A stretch of 64,000 nucleotides of DNA, taken from assembly GCA_903828145.1 (NCBI GenBank), contig CAIKKY010000007.1, positions 62,001 through 126,000 on the forward strand, given 5' to 3'. The notes under the pieces are model-generated. The model saw nothing but the letters and a program-made list of their open reading frames with translations, made no database searches and was not told where the DNA came from. This DNA is from an uncultured Hyphomicrobiales bacterium. GTDB taxonomy: Bacteria > Pseudomonadota > Alphaproteobacteria > Rhizobiales > Devosiaceae. The position numbers and the translations under genes were made by a program. Positions 51,899 through 60,490 of the stretch are shown here, piece after piece. How positions within the stretch are numbered: the first letter of the stretch is position 1; the number at the start of each line of letters is the position of its first letter.

Positions 51899-53905
51899 AT
51901 GCTGACCCTTGAAAGCGTGCTCGATCCGGCGGCGGAGGGGCAACAGCCTTGGCTCACCCTGACGCTGACCAACACCAGCGGCACGCCGCTCCAGGATTTC
52001 GTGCTGGCCCTCTCCGGCCCCGGGCGCATCGCCTCGGCCAGCAGCTTTGAGAACGCACGGCTCGTTGGCGTCATCTCCAACCACACACGGCTGGCTCCGC
52101 CGCCCGGCTTCGTGCTGGCCCCGGGGGGCCGCTGGACCATTGTTGCCTCCGGCCCGGCGCTCTCCCTGCGTCACTGGAACGATGGCACGCGGGCGGCCTA
52201 TCTGGTCCATGCAGATGGCGAGGTTCAGAGTGTCGCCGCCCTGCCCCTCCGGACATCGGGCGACAATGCACCGCTGCGGCGCGGCACCGCCGTTAAGCCC
52301 ATTCCGCGCGATGGCGGCGGCGCACCGGTGTCGATTACGCCCTGGCCGCTCGAGGTGCATGTAACGGGCCATCGCGGCACGGTGCCGGGGCTCGACCTTG
52401 TGGCGCAGGGCGCAACCGCCGCGCGCGCCGCCCGGACCTTTGAAAGCCTCACGGGCGCACTGTTCCCCGGCGAGGCGCTGGTCCGCCCGCAAAGCGAGGG
52501 CGGACTCCCCGTCATTCTGGCCGAAGGGCCGGGTTTTGCCGCCGAAGCCTATCGCATCGGGTTTGGGGCGGAATCGGTGACCGTAACGGCGTCGCACGAG
52601 ACCGGCCTGCTCTACGGCCTCATCACGCTGGGACAAATCCTGCGCGGCGCCCTGCGCGCGCCGGGGCACTTCAGCTTTCCGCAAAGCGGCATCATCGTCG
52701 ATAGTCCGCGCTTCGGCTTCCGCGGCATGCACCTTGATGTCGCGCGCCAGTTTTTCGCGGGCAGCGAGGTCCGGCAGCTGCTTCGCGTCATGGCGTGGAA
52801 CAAGCTCAACCGCTTCCACTGGCACCTGAGCGATGATGAAGCGTGGCGGATCGAAATCAACGCCCTGCCGCAGCTGACCGCCATTGGCGCGTGGCGCGGC
52901 GAAGGCCTCGCCATCCCGCCGCTGTTGGGCACCGGCCCGGAGCGAACCGGCGGCTACTACACCCAGACCACGGTCCGCGAAATTGTGTCGGAAGCGCTGG
53001 ATCTCGGGATCGAAACCATCCCGGAAATCGATATTCCCGGCCATTGCTACGCGATGTTGGCCGCGCTGCCGCACTTGCGCGACCCCGCAGAACAAGCAGG
53101 CTACGAAAGCGTGCAGCGCTTTGCCGAAAACTGCCTCAATCCAGCGCGGGAAATCGTGTTCGACACACTCGGCACCATTTTCGATGAGCTGGTGGCCCTG
53201 TTCCCGCACCGCGTCATTCACATCGGGGCCGATGAGGTGCCACTCGGCGCCTGGTCAGGCTCGCCCGAGGCGCTGGCCCTGCTGGAACAGGTGGGCAGCA
53301 AGGCCATGGCCGATGCGCATCGCACGCGGCTCGGGCAGCCCACCAGCCATCATGCCGATGCCATCGAGAACTCGCCCACCGCGCTGTTGCAGGGCCTGTT
53401 CCTCAAGCGCATCAGCGAAATGCTGCACACGCGCGGCGCGCGGCTCGGCGGCTGGGAAGAGGCCGCCCATGGCGACGTGATCGACAAGGAGAGCGCCTAT
53501 CTCGTGGGCTGGCGCAATGTCGAGATTGCCGCCACGCTGGCCGAACAGGGCTATGATCTCGTCGTTTCGCCCGGCCAGCGCTTTTATCTCGATATGAGCC
53601 AATCCACCGCCTTTTCCGAACCCGGCGCGAGCTGGGCGGGGTGGAGCGGGCCGCAGGAAACCTATGAGTTCGAGCCGGCCCGGCGCTGGAGCGCCGCAGC
53701 GCTGTCGCACCTCCTCGGTGTGCAGGCCTGCATCTGGACCGAATCCATGGCGGAGCGCGCCCTGTTTGACCGGCTGGTCTTCCCCCGTCTCTCGGCCATT
53801 GCCGAGGTCGGCTGGACCGCGCCTGAGCGCAAACAGTTCCGGCGCTTTGCCGCCGCCGCCAGCCTGATGCCCAACCTCTATGGCTATTGGGATACCGAGG
53901 CCTGA
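51899..53905 (+). CDS. GH20 beta-N-acetylhexosaminidase
   Basis: 668-aa enzyme that removes terminal GlcNAc or GalNAc by substrate-assisted catalysis. A beta-sandwich N-terminal domain leads to the (beta/alpha)8 barrel: SPRFGFRGMHLDVARQFF, MAWNKLNRFHWHLSDDEAWRIEI, then the catalytic pair Asp445-Glu446 in HIGADEVPLG. AAAGGAG precedes the ATG. I see no signal peptide, so it is probably cytoplasmic and acts on imported oligosaccharides. Confidence 0.95.
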   Translation: MLTLESVLDPAAEGQQPWLTLTLTNTSGTPLQDFVLALSGPGRIASASSFENARLVGVISNHTRLAPPPGFVLAPGGRWTIVASGPALSLRHWNDGTRAAYLVHADGEVQSVAALPLRTSGDNAPLRRGTAVKPIPRDGGGAPVSITPWPLEVHVTGHRGTVPGLDLVAQGATAARAARTFESLTGALFPGEALVRPQSEGGLPVILAEGPGFAAEAYRIGFGAESVTVTASHETGLLYGLITLGQILRGALRAPGHFSFPQSGIIVDSPRFGFRGMHLDVARQFFAGSEVRQLLRVMAWNKLNRFHWHLSDDEAWRIEINALPQLTAIGAWRGEGLAIPPLLGTGPERTGGYYTQTTVREIVSEALDLGIETIPEIDIPGHCYAMLAALPHLRDPAEQAGYESVQRFAENCLNPAREIVFDTLGTIFDELVALFPHRVIHIGADEVPLGAWSGSPEALALLEQVGSKAMADAHRTRLGQPTSHHADAIENSPTALLQGLFLKRISEMLHTRGARLGGWEEAAHGDVIDKESAYLVGWRNVEIAATLAEQGYDLVVSPGQRFYLDMSQSTAFSEPGASWAGWSGPQETYEFEPARRWSAAALSHLLGVQACIWTESMAERALFDRLVFPRLSAIAEVGWTAPERKQFRRFAAAASLMPNLYGYWDTEA

Positions 53906-53923
53906 CCCGGCGCCCCCGGGTCA
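53903..53923. terminator. Hairpin over both convergent stop codons
   Basis: Perfect 7-bp repeat TGACCCG/CGGGTCA. The left arm begins with the hexosaminidase TGA and the right arm ends with the M81 gene's stop. The symmetry could end both transcripts; there is no T tract on either side. Confidence 0.4.
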
Positions 53924-55381
53924 GTTCGCGAAGGGATTGTCGATAATTGGCCAGATGGTGCGGCGCACCTTGGTATAGGGCGTCTCGGCTGGCTTGTTCG
54001 GATAGGGCCGCCCGGCGGAACAATAGATGATCCGCGACGCGATTTTGGCAAACGACGCGTAGAAATGATTGGTCGATTTGATCAGCAGCACCTGCCGCGT
54101 GGTCGGATCGATGCCCATCATCGAGAACAGGCTCGGGTCGAAACTCTGCGCCCGCGTGGAATTGAGGATCACCTCAATGCCGTCGAAGCGGATCAGCGCG
54201 CAATCGCCCATGGGCACGAAACTATCGCCAAAGCGCTGCTCAGCCCCGCGCACCAGCCGCACCACTTCAACCCGCGCATCAACAGGGCTGCCGGTCAGCG
54301 GGGCGGACTTGGCCCCGAAGCGTAGCGGGATGAACGCGCCCTCACCGGCGGCAAAACAGATCTGCACCGCGATCGGGTCCCACACCGTGCCCACAGCCAC
54401 CCCGGTCGCACGGCGGCGGATGAGGTCATCGAGGATGATCGTTGCGTCCCCGGCGGTGCCGCCGCCCGGATTGTCCCACATATCGGCGATCACCACGGGG
54501 TAGCTCGTTTCGGCAACGGCCATATCGAGCGCCGTGGTGACATCGGCAACAGGCGCCATGAAGGTACCGCGCAGCGCGAACAATTCCATGCCCAGTGTCT
54601 CGGCCAGCGCTTCGCCCTTGGCCCGATCATTATTGGTGACCACCAGAACCCGCGTGCCCATTTCCGGCACATCGGCGGCCATGAAGCCATGGATGACCGA
54701 AAGCGACAGCAGGTCCGGGTCGGCTTTTTCCAGCGCATAGAGCCTGTCGACAAAGCTGCGCATCGGCTCACGCGAGGTCGGGAACACATCGATCATACGG
54801 CAGTCGAACACCGACATGACCGGCCGCACTTCGCCCCGTAATGTGCGCAGCACAATCGACCAGAGGTCGCGGGCGCGATCGACAAAATCGGTGTGCGGAA
54901 ATTCCTTGAACACCGTGAACACATCAGCCGCCGCCAGCCGGCGCTGCGTCAGGTGGCTGTGCGGATCGAGTTCAGCCGCAACAATGGCCCCCGGCCCGAC
55001 AATCGCGCGTACCCGCCCGAGGAAATCCCCTTCCGGGTCGTCATAACCCTGCGCCACCATGGCGCCATGCAGCCCCAGAACCACCGCATCGACCGGCATC
55101 GCCGCCCGCAACTGATCAAGAATTTCGTCGCGCAGCGATTCATAGGTATCGCGGTTGATGAGCCCTGCCGGGTCCGCCCAGGTAGCCGTCCCTTCGATCA
55201 GCGTGAAGCCCTGTTCCGCCGCGAGTTCGCGCCCGACTGTGATCGGCGCAGTACACAGCGTCGGCGTCGCCGGATGCTGCCCCGGCGGGGCATAGAGCGA
55301 CGCTTCAAAGGCGCGCCGGTCGATGGCGATGGGCGAAAAAGTGTTCGTTTCGGTCGCAAGGGCGGCTGTGAAGATACGCAA
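53921..55381 (-). CDS. M81 family metallopeptidase (MlrC-like)
   Basis: 486-aa protein of the microcystinase C/M81 family: MRIFTAALATETNTFSP, AVVLGLHGAMVAQGYDDPEGDFL, ELDPHSHLTQRRL and IADMWDNPGGGTAGDAT. MlrC-type enzymes cut short peptides and related amides; the metal ligands His and Asp lie in HGAMV and DPHSH. TTG start, with no clear ribosome site, but it gives the family N-terminus. Divergent from ridA, and possibly a partner in breaking down unusual amides. Confidence 0.9.
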   Translation of the reverse strand: MRIFTAALATETNTFSPIAIDRRAFEASLYAPPGQHPATPTLCTAPITVGRELAAEQGFTLIEGTATWADPAGLINRDTYESLRDEILDQLRAAMPVDAVVLGLHGAMVAQGYDDPEGDFLGRVRAIVGPGAIVAAELDPHSHLTQRRLAAADVFTVFKEFPHTDFVDRARDLWSIVLRTLRGEVRPVMSVFDCRMIDVFPTSREPMRSFVDRLYALEKADPDLLSLSVIHGFMAADVPEMGTRVLVVTNNDRAKGEALAETLGMELFALRGTFMAPVADVTTALDMAVAETSYPVVIADMWDNPGGGTAGDATIILDDLIRRRATGVAVGTVWDPIAVQICFAAGEGAFIPLRFGAKSAPLTGSPVDARVEVVRLVRGAEQRFGDSFVPMGDCALIRFDGIEVILNSTRAQSFDPSLFSMMGIDPTTRQVLLIKSTNHFYASFAKIASRIIYCSAGRPYPNKPAETPYTKVRRTIWPIIDNPFAN

Positions 55382-55547
55382 GGGGATAACTCGGACGCTT
55401 GACGATAGGGATAAACGCTAGCAGCTCAATCGCAGGCCACAAGACGTGAAATCCTGGGAACGCGACTTTCGGTGGGGTTGCAAAGGCCTCTGTGCATGCT
55501 TTGGTGCGCGCGGGCGCAACCCTAGCATGAACAGGTGGAGACTTCGT

Positions 55548-55937
55548 ATGGCGATCAAGCGGTATGGCGCGGAAAAGTCGGGTGCGGGTGGACAGAACCT
55601 GCCCTTTGCCCGCGCAGTCGAGGCCGGTGGGTTTCTGTTCGTATCCGGTCAGGTGGCCATGAAGGATGGCGAAATCATCGGCACCGGCATCGTCGAGCAG
55701 ACCCACCTCGCCATCAAGAACGTGCTCGCCATCCTCGCTGAGGCGGGCTACGGGCCCGAGCACGTGGTCAAATGCGGTGTCTGGCTCGATGACCCGCGCG
55801 ATTTCTGGAGCTTCAACGCCGTCTACAAAAGCTATTTCGGCGCGCATCCCCCGGCCCGATCCACCGTCGAAAGCCACCTGATGGTCGATGCCAAGGTCGA
55901 GATCGATTGCATCGCCTATAAGCCGCCGGGGGCCTGA
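55548..55937 (+). CDS. RidA family protein
   Basis: 129-aa YjgF/YER057c/UK114 fold. RidA proteins clear reactive imine/enamine intermediates. AGGFLFVSGQVAMKDGEIIGTGIVEQTHLAIKN and PARSTVESHLM (with the conserved Arg) are the family regions. AGGTGGAG lies 8 bases before ATG 55548. It is one base upstream of the SDR gene, so a two-gene unit. Confidence 0.92.
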   Translation: MAIKRYGAEKSGAGGQNLPFARAVEAGGFLFVSGQVAMKDGEIIGTGIVEQTHLAIKNVLAILAEAGYGPEHVVKCGVWLDDPRDFWSFNAVYKSYFGAHPPARSTVESHLMVDAKVEIDCIAYKPPGA

Positions 55938-55938
55938 T

Positions 55939-56718
55939 ATGGCCGCGAACCCCTTCTCGCTCGAGGGTCAATCGGTGCTCATTTCCGGCGCTGGTGGCGG
56001 CATCGGGCAGGCTCTGGTCGCAGCCTTCAACGCCGCTGGCGCCCGGGTCTATGGCGCTGACCGCGATGCGGCTTCGCTCGCTGGGCTCGATCTTGCGGGC
56101 ACCATGATTGCCGAACAGGGCGATGCCGCAGGCATGGCCGAGGCCACGGCCCGCTTTATCGATCAGCAGGGCGCGCCCGATATCGTGGTTGCCAATGCCG
56201 GGTGGACCCGGGCCGAGCATTTCGGGCATCTCGATGCCGAGTCATGGTCCTACGAAGTCGACGTGAACCTCAACGGCACCTACCGCATGGTCGATCCGCT
56301 GGTGACCGCCATGGCGAAAAAGGGTGGCGGTGCGGTGGTCATCATCTCATCGGTCAATGCGCTGAGCCATTACGGCAACCCGGCCTATGCCGCCGCCAAG
56401 GCCGGTCTCATCGCCTATGCCAAAGCGATTGCGGTTGAACGCGGCCGCGACGGTATCCGCGCCAATATCGTGTGCCCCGGCTCGGTGCGCACCCCGGCCT
56501 GGGACCATCGGCTCGCCGCCAACCCGCGGCTGCTCGATAAGGTGCTGCCGCATTATCCGCTCAACCGGCTGGTGAGCCCCGCAGAAGTGGCGAATGCGGC
56601 GGTGTTCCTGTCCAGCCCGGCCGCATCGGGCATTACCGGTGTCACCCTGTCGGTGGATGCCGGCTTGACCGCCGGCAACCTGCGCTTTGTCGATGAGGTG
56701 CTGCGCGCTGACAGCTGA
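55939..56718 (+). CDS. SDR family oxidoreductase
   Basis: 259-aa classical short-chain dehydrogenase. Rossmann motif SGAGGGIG at 16-23, NAGWT near 92, and the catalytic Tyr150-xxx-Lys154 in PAYAAAKAG. C-terminal GITGVTLSVDAGLTAGN is typical. Starts one base after ridA. The cofactor is likely NAD(P). The substrate is unknown but may relate to ridA and M81. Confidence 0.93.
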   Translation: MAANPFSLEGQSVLISGAGGGIGQALVAAFNAAGARVYGADRDAASLAGLDLAGTMIAEQGDAAGMAEATARFIDQQGAPDIVVANAGWTRAEHFGHLDAESWSYEVDVNLNGTYRMVDPLVTAMAKKGGGAVVIISSVNALSHYGNPAYAAAKAGLIAYAKAIAVERGRDGIRANIVCPGSVRTPAWDHRLAANPRLLDKVLPHYPLNRLVSPAEVANAAVFLSSPAASGITGVTLSVDAGLTAGNLRFVDEVLRADS

Positions 56719-56723
56719 TCGGA

Positions 56724-57101
56724 TCAGTGCCCGAGCAGCGGGGGCACCATGAGGATGAGGCCGAGGACGCCGACATTCCAGGCGGCGGAGCGGATGAAAC
56801 GCACGCCAAACACATAGAGCGGGACATAGACGACGCGGGCGAGGAGGTAGATCCACGCGCCCAACAGAGCCCCGCTTTCCACCTGGTGAAGGATCGTCAG
56901 CAGCGCGAGCCCCAAAAAGATCGGCAGCGTTTCATGCAGGTTCCGCAGCGCCCGCTGCGCGCGCTCGCCGCGCTCCCCCAGGGTGATCTTGTCCTGCGGG
57001 CCCGCCAGCACCGTGACGGCATTGTGTCGGTATTTTGAGATAGCCGGAAGCAGGGCCTGCACGAGCGCCAGCAGCAGAACGAGAAGAATGATTGTGGTCA
57101 T
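56724..57101 (-). CDS. MAPEG family membrane protein
   Basis: 125-aa protein with about four hydrophobic helices. The ERGERAQRALRNLHETLPIFLGLALL segment is the MAPEG signature region, with the conserved Glu and Arg. The bacterial members have unknown roles, although the family includes glutathione-dependent enzymes. It converges on the SDR gene 5 bases away. Confidence 0.9.
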   Translation of the reverse strand: MTTIILLVLLLALVQALLPAISKYRHNAVTVLAGPQDKITLGERGERAQRALRNLHETLPIFLGLALLTILHQVESGALLGAWIYLLARVVYVPLYVFGVRFIRSAAWNVGVLGLILMVPPLLGH

Positions 57102-57171
57102 GTTGCTCTCCGTTGTTAGAGTAACGCATGGAGATCAGCTGCGGATCAAAATACAAAGCGCTAGATAGCCC

Positions 57172-57864
57172 TCAAGAGGAGCGACTCCAATGTGGCGACT
57201 TCTTCAATTCCGCGTTTGAAATATCGACAGCCACAAGCAGCCCCACATCATTAAAACTAAGGAGGGCCGACAATATAAATTCGGGATAAGAGTACATATG
57301 GCCGCCTTGTTTTCCGTACTTTATATCAGCTTTTATATTTGCAACTAATTGCTTTCCTAACAAATTCATATCTGCAACAGAAATCATAATATCTTCTATA
57401 TTAAAACTAGCTCCAGATGGAATAAGTACGGCATCCAGCATCATATTGCCAATTGGAACACGGTTATCTATTTTTGATTGAACTTTACTTACAAAGCATT
57501 TTACTGGAAAAACTGCAGTATTTACAATCGTTATGCCTATTGAATATCCAACTATTTTCTCTTGGGAATCCCCAATGGATTTCACTATCGGTCCGTGTAC
57601 AAATATTTTCCCTTGAGCAAAATTTGCCATCCTCCATTGTGCGTAGTTATTTAGGGTAACCGCAACAATGGCCGGCGAAAAAGCAGTGACGATAAATGTA
57701 GCCCATTGAGGCATGCCTGCAAAATAACTTGTTGCAAAGCTTGCGACGGGGGTTGCCAGGAGAATTGCTAGCACCCAGTTGGAAAAAAGGTTTTGTACGA
57801 TTTGACTAACGAAAAGCCGCAATTTCGCGCCTCTAGATCGGTACGCGCGAATACATAGTCGCAT
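57172..57864 (-). CDS. AT-rich orphan gene for a two-helix membrane protein
   Basis: 230 aa. Two hydrophobic helices (about 30-48 and 54-74) are followed by a soluble beta-rich part of about 150 residues (NIEDIMISVADMNLLGKQLVANI). Base composition is far lower in G+C than every neighbour, with many A/T third positions and codons such as AAA, ATA and TTA, so transfer is likely. Starts: ATG 57864, six bases after a hairpin, or TTG 57822 with GAGG 7 bases upstream. I recognise no family. Confidence 0.75.
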   Translation of the reverse strand: MRLCIRAYRSRGAKLRLFVSQIVQNLFSNWVLAILLATPVASFATSYFAGMPQWATFIVTAFSPAIVAVTLNNYAQWRMANFAQGKIFVHGPIVKSIGDSQEKIVGYSIGITIVNTAVFPVKCFVSKVQSKIDNRVPIGNMMLDAVLIPSGASFNIEDIMISVADMNLLGKQLVANIKADIKYGKQGGHMYSYPEFILSALLSFNDVGLLVAVDISNAELKKSPHWSRSS

Positions 57865-57869
57865 ATGGT

Positions 57870-57892
57870 TTCCGCCGCAATATGCGGCGGAA
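57870..57892. terminator. Hairpin between asd and the orphan gene
   Basis: Perfect 10-bp stem TTCCGCCGCA/TGCGGCGGAA with a 3-base loop. TTTT follows it on the plus strand only, so it resembles a plus-strand terminator. On the minus strand it would follow asd and hide the region just before ATG 57864. Confidence 0.6.
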
Positions 57893-57914
57893 TTTTAGTT
57901 CAGCAATTGTGGCC

Positions 57915-58955
57915 TTATGAGGCCGCCTTGGGCTTTAGCCCCCGCGCGACCAGCGCTTCAAGGATCTGCACCGTATTGAGCGCCGCGCCCTTGCGGAGGT
58001 TATCCGACACCACCCACAGGGCGAGGCCGTTTTCCACCGTCACGTCCTCGCGGATACGGCTCACATAGGTGTCGTACTCGCCAGCCGCTTCCACCGGGGT
58101 GGCATAGCCGCCCGGCTCGCGCTTATCGATCACCGAAATCCCGTCGGCTTCGCGCAGGATATCGCGGGCCTCATCGGCGCTGATCGGCTTTTCGAACTCA
58201 ATATTCACGGCTTCCGAGTGACCGACAAACACCGGCACCCGCACGCAGGTGGCGGTAAGCCGGATCTTGGGGTCGAGAATCTTCTTGGTCTCGACCATCA
58301 TCTTCCACTCTTCCTTCGTGTAGCCATCCTCCATGAACACATCGATATGGGGGATCACGTTGAAAGCGATCTGCTTGGTGAACTTCCGCGGCGTAGCCCG
58401 GTCGTTGACGAAAATGCCCTTGGTCTGGTCCCACAGCTCGTCGACCGCTTCCTTGCCGGCACCGGAAACCGACTGGTAGGTCGACACCACCACGCGCTTG
58501 ATCGTGGCCGCGTCATGCAGCGGCTTCAGCGCCACCACGAGCTGCGCCGTCGAACAATTGGGGTTGGCGATGATGTTCTTGCGATGGGCATCCTTCAAAA
58601 AGGTGTCGAGCACATGCGCGTTCACCTCGGGCACGATCAGCGGCACATCCGAATTGTAGCGCCAGTAGCTCGAGTTATCGACCGCGATACAGCCCGCCGC
58701 GCCGATCTTCGGGGCCCAATCCTTGGCCACCTGTGAACCCGCCGACATCAGCGCGAAATCGCAGGTCGAAAAATCGAAATCGTCCAGGTTTTTGACCTTC
58801 AGCCGCTTGTCGCCAAAGCTCAGTTCTGTGCCCACTGACCGCGACGAGGCCAGCGCGACGACTTCCGAAACCGGAAACTTGCGCTCGGCCAGAATGTTCA
58901 GCATTTCGCGGCCTACATTGCCGGTGGCTCCGACGACAGCGACACGGTAACCCAT
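57915..58955 (-). CDS. asd: Aspartate-semialdehyde dehydrogenase
   Basis: NADPH-dependent reduction of aspartyl phosphate, on the path to Lys, Met and Thr and to diaminopimelate. 346 aa from MGYRVAVVGATGNVGREML. Active-site Cys134 in ANPNCSTAQLV; VDNSSYWRYNSDVPLIVPEVN and STYQSVSGAGKEAVDEL are typical. AGGA lies 8 bases before the ATG; the frame is open 48 codons upstream but without homology. Confidence 0.97.
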   Translation of the reverse strand: MGYRVAVVGATGNVGREMLNILAERKFPVSEVVALASSRSVGTELSFGDKRLKVKNLDDFDFSTCDFALMSAGSQVAKDWAPKIGAAGCIAVDNSSYWRYNSDVPLIVPEVNAHVLDTFLKDAHRKNIIANPNCSTAQLVVALKPLHDAATIKRVVVSTYQSVSGAGKEAVDELWDQTKGIFVNDRATPRKFTKQIAFNVIPHIDVFMEDGYTKEEWKMMVETKKILDPKIRLTATCVRVPVFVGHSEAVNIEFEKPISADEARDILREADGISVIDKREPGGYATPVEAAGEYDTYVSRIREDVTVENGLALWVVSDNLRKGAALNTVQILEALVARGLKPKAAS

Positions 58956-59226
58956 AGTGAAATCCTTCTTGGCTCTGGTCCCCGCGCCCGGCCATAGCCA
59001 AGGCGGCACATGCGGTTCAGCCTCTCCCCGGCGGGGAGGCCCGGGGATCGGCTCAGCTGGTTTTGGTGGTTTTGGACGAAACGACCGCGCGGCCCGCAAA
59101 CAGGCGGGTGGTGCTGGACCAGAGGATGTGATTGGCAGCGTTGTTCACGCGCCTCTCCCGTGTTCGGCGTCCGAGCGGTTTTATCCCGAATTGGCAAAGA
59201 GTCAATCAACAGTGTAGGAGGCGGGC

Positions 59227-60417
59227 ATGAGCCAGTACGATGTGATCATTCTCGGGGCCGGTGCAGCCGGCATGATGGCGGCGATTGAAGCCGGAAAGCG
59301 CGGTCGTCGCGTGCTTGTGGTGGACCACGCCCAGGACCCCGGCGAGAAAATCCGCATTTCCGGCGGCGGGCGCTGCAACTTCACCAATGTGAACGCCACC
59401 GTGAAAGCCGGGCGCGACCGCTTCATTTCCGACAACCCCCGCTTCGCGCTCTCTGCGCTCGCCCGCTACACCCCGGCCGATTTCGTCGCGCTGGTTGATC
59501 GCTATGGCATCGCCTTCCACGAAAAAACCCTCGGGCAACTGTTCTGCGATGGCTCGAGCCAGCAGATCATCAACATGCTCACCGCTGAAATGCGGCTCGC
59601 AGGCGTATCGCTGCGACTCTCGACCGAAATCATGCTGGTTCAAAAATCGGCTGACGGTTTCACCGTCGCCCTGCATGACAGCACGGTATCGGCCACGTCG
59701 CTGATCGTGGCGACCGGCGGTAAATCCATCCCCAAGATGGGCGCAACGGGCTTTGCCTATAAGCTGGCTGAGCAGTTCGGCCTCGCTGTCACTGAAACGC
59801 GCCCGGCGCTTGTGCCGCTCACCTTCGAGCCGCGCCTCCTCGACAAGCTCGCGCCGCTTTCCGGCATCAGCGCCCCGGCCCGCGTCTCGGTGAAAAAGCG
59901 CGGCTTCGACGAAGCGCTGCTCTTTACCCATCGCGGCCTCTCCGGCCCGTCGATCCTGCAGATTTCGAGCTACTGGCGCGAAGGCGACGCGATTGAAATC
60001 GATCTGTTCCCCGAGGGTGGGCTGACGAAGCTGCTGCGCGATGCGCGCACCGAAACCCCCAAGCTGCACCTGCAGACCGTGCTGTCCTACCGTCTGTCCA
60101 AGCGGCTTGCCCAGATGCTCGCAGAAGAAATCGGCATTCAGCAGATGATGGGCGACACGTCCGACAAATCCATTGCCCGCGCCGAAGACTTCCTGCGACA
60201 TTGGACCCTGAAGCCAACGGGCTCAGAAGGCTACCGCACGGCTGAAGTCACGCTCGGCGGCGTCTCCACCACCGACCTCGACGCCAACACCCTGGCCGCC
60301 CGCACCGACCCCAACCTGTTCTTCATCGGCGAATGCGTCGATGTCACCGGCTGGCTCGGCGGCTACAATTTCCAATGGGCCTGGGCCTCCGGCTGGGCCG
60401 CCGGCCAGGTGGCTTAA
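59227..60417 (+). CDS. NAD(P)/FAD-dependent oxidoreductase (HI0933/YhiN family)
   Basis: 396-aa flavoprotein. FAD-binding GAGAAGMMAAIEAGKRGRRVLVVDH (from residue 10), then KIRISGGGRCNFTN, ATGGKSIPKMGATGFAYKLAEQFGL, FTHRGLSGPSIL and the closing FIGECVDVTGWLGGYNFQWAWASG. All are hallmarks of the HI0933 family. The reaction has not been established for the family. TAGGAGG lies just upstream of the ATG. Confidence 0.94.
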   Translation: MSQYDVIILGAGAAGMMAAIEAGKRGRRVLVVDHAQDPGEKIRISGGGRCNFTNVNATVKAGRDRFISDNPRFALSALARYTPADFVALVDRYGIAFHEKTLGQLFCDGSSQQIINMLTAEMRLAGVSLRLSTEIMLVQKSADGFTVALHDSTVSATSLIVATGGKSIPKMGATGFAYKLAEQFGLAVTETRPALVPLTFEPRLLDKLAPLSGISAPARVSVKKRGFDEALLFTHRGLSGPSILQISSYWREGDAIEIDLFPEGGLTKLLRDARTETPKLHLQTVLSYRLSKRLAQMLAEEIGIQQMMGDTSDKSIARAEDFLRHWTLKPTGSEGYRTAEVTLGGVSTTDLDANTLAARTDPNLFFIGECVDVTGWLGGYNFQWAWASGWAAGQVA

Positions 60418-60490
60418 GACCGCACAGGGACTAGGGGCAGGATACAGTCCGCGCGGGGCCGGTCTTGGCCTGGCTGGCGATTTATCGCCG

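Noticed and set aside
58957-59217. Plus-strand open frame before the YhiN-type gene
   Set aside because: It covers the divergent asd spacer, ends at the ribosome site of the next gene and has low-complexity Gly/Arg content. I see no gene in this 271-base gap.
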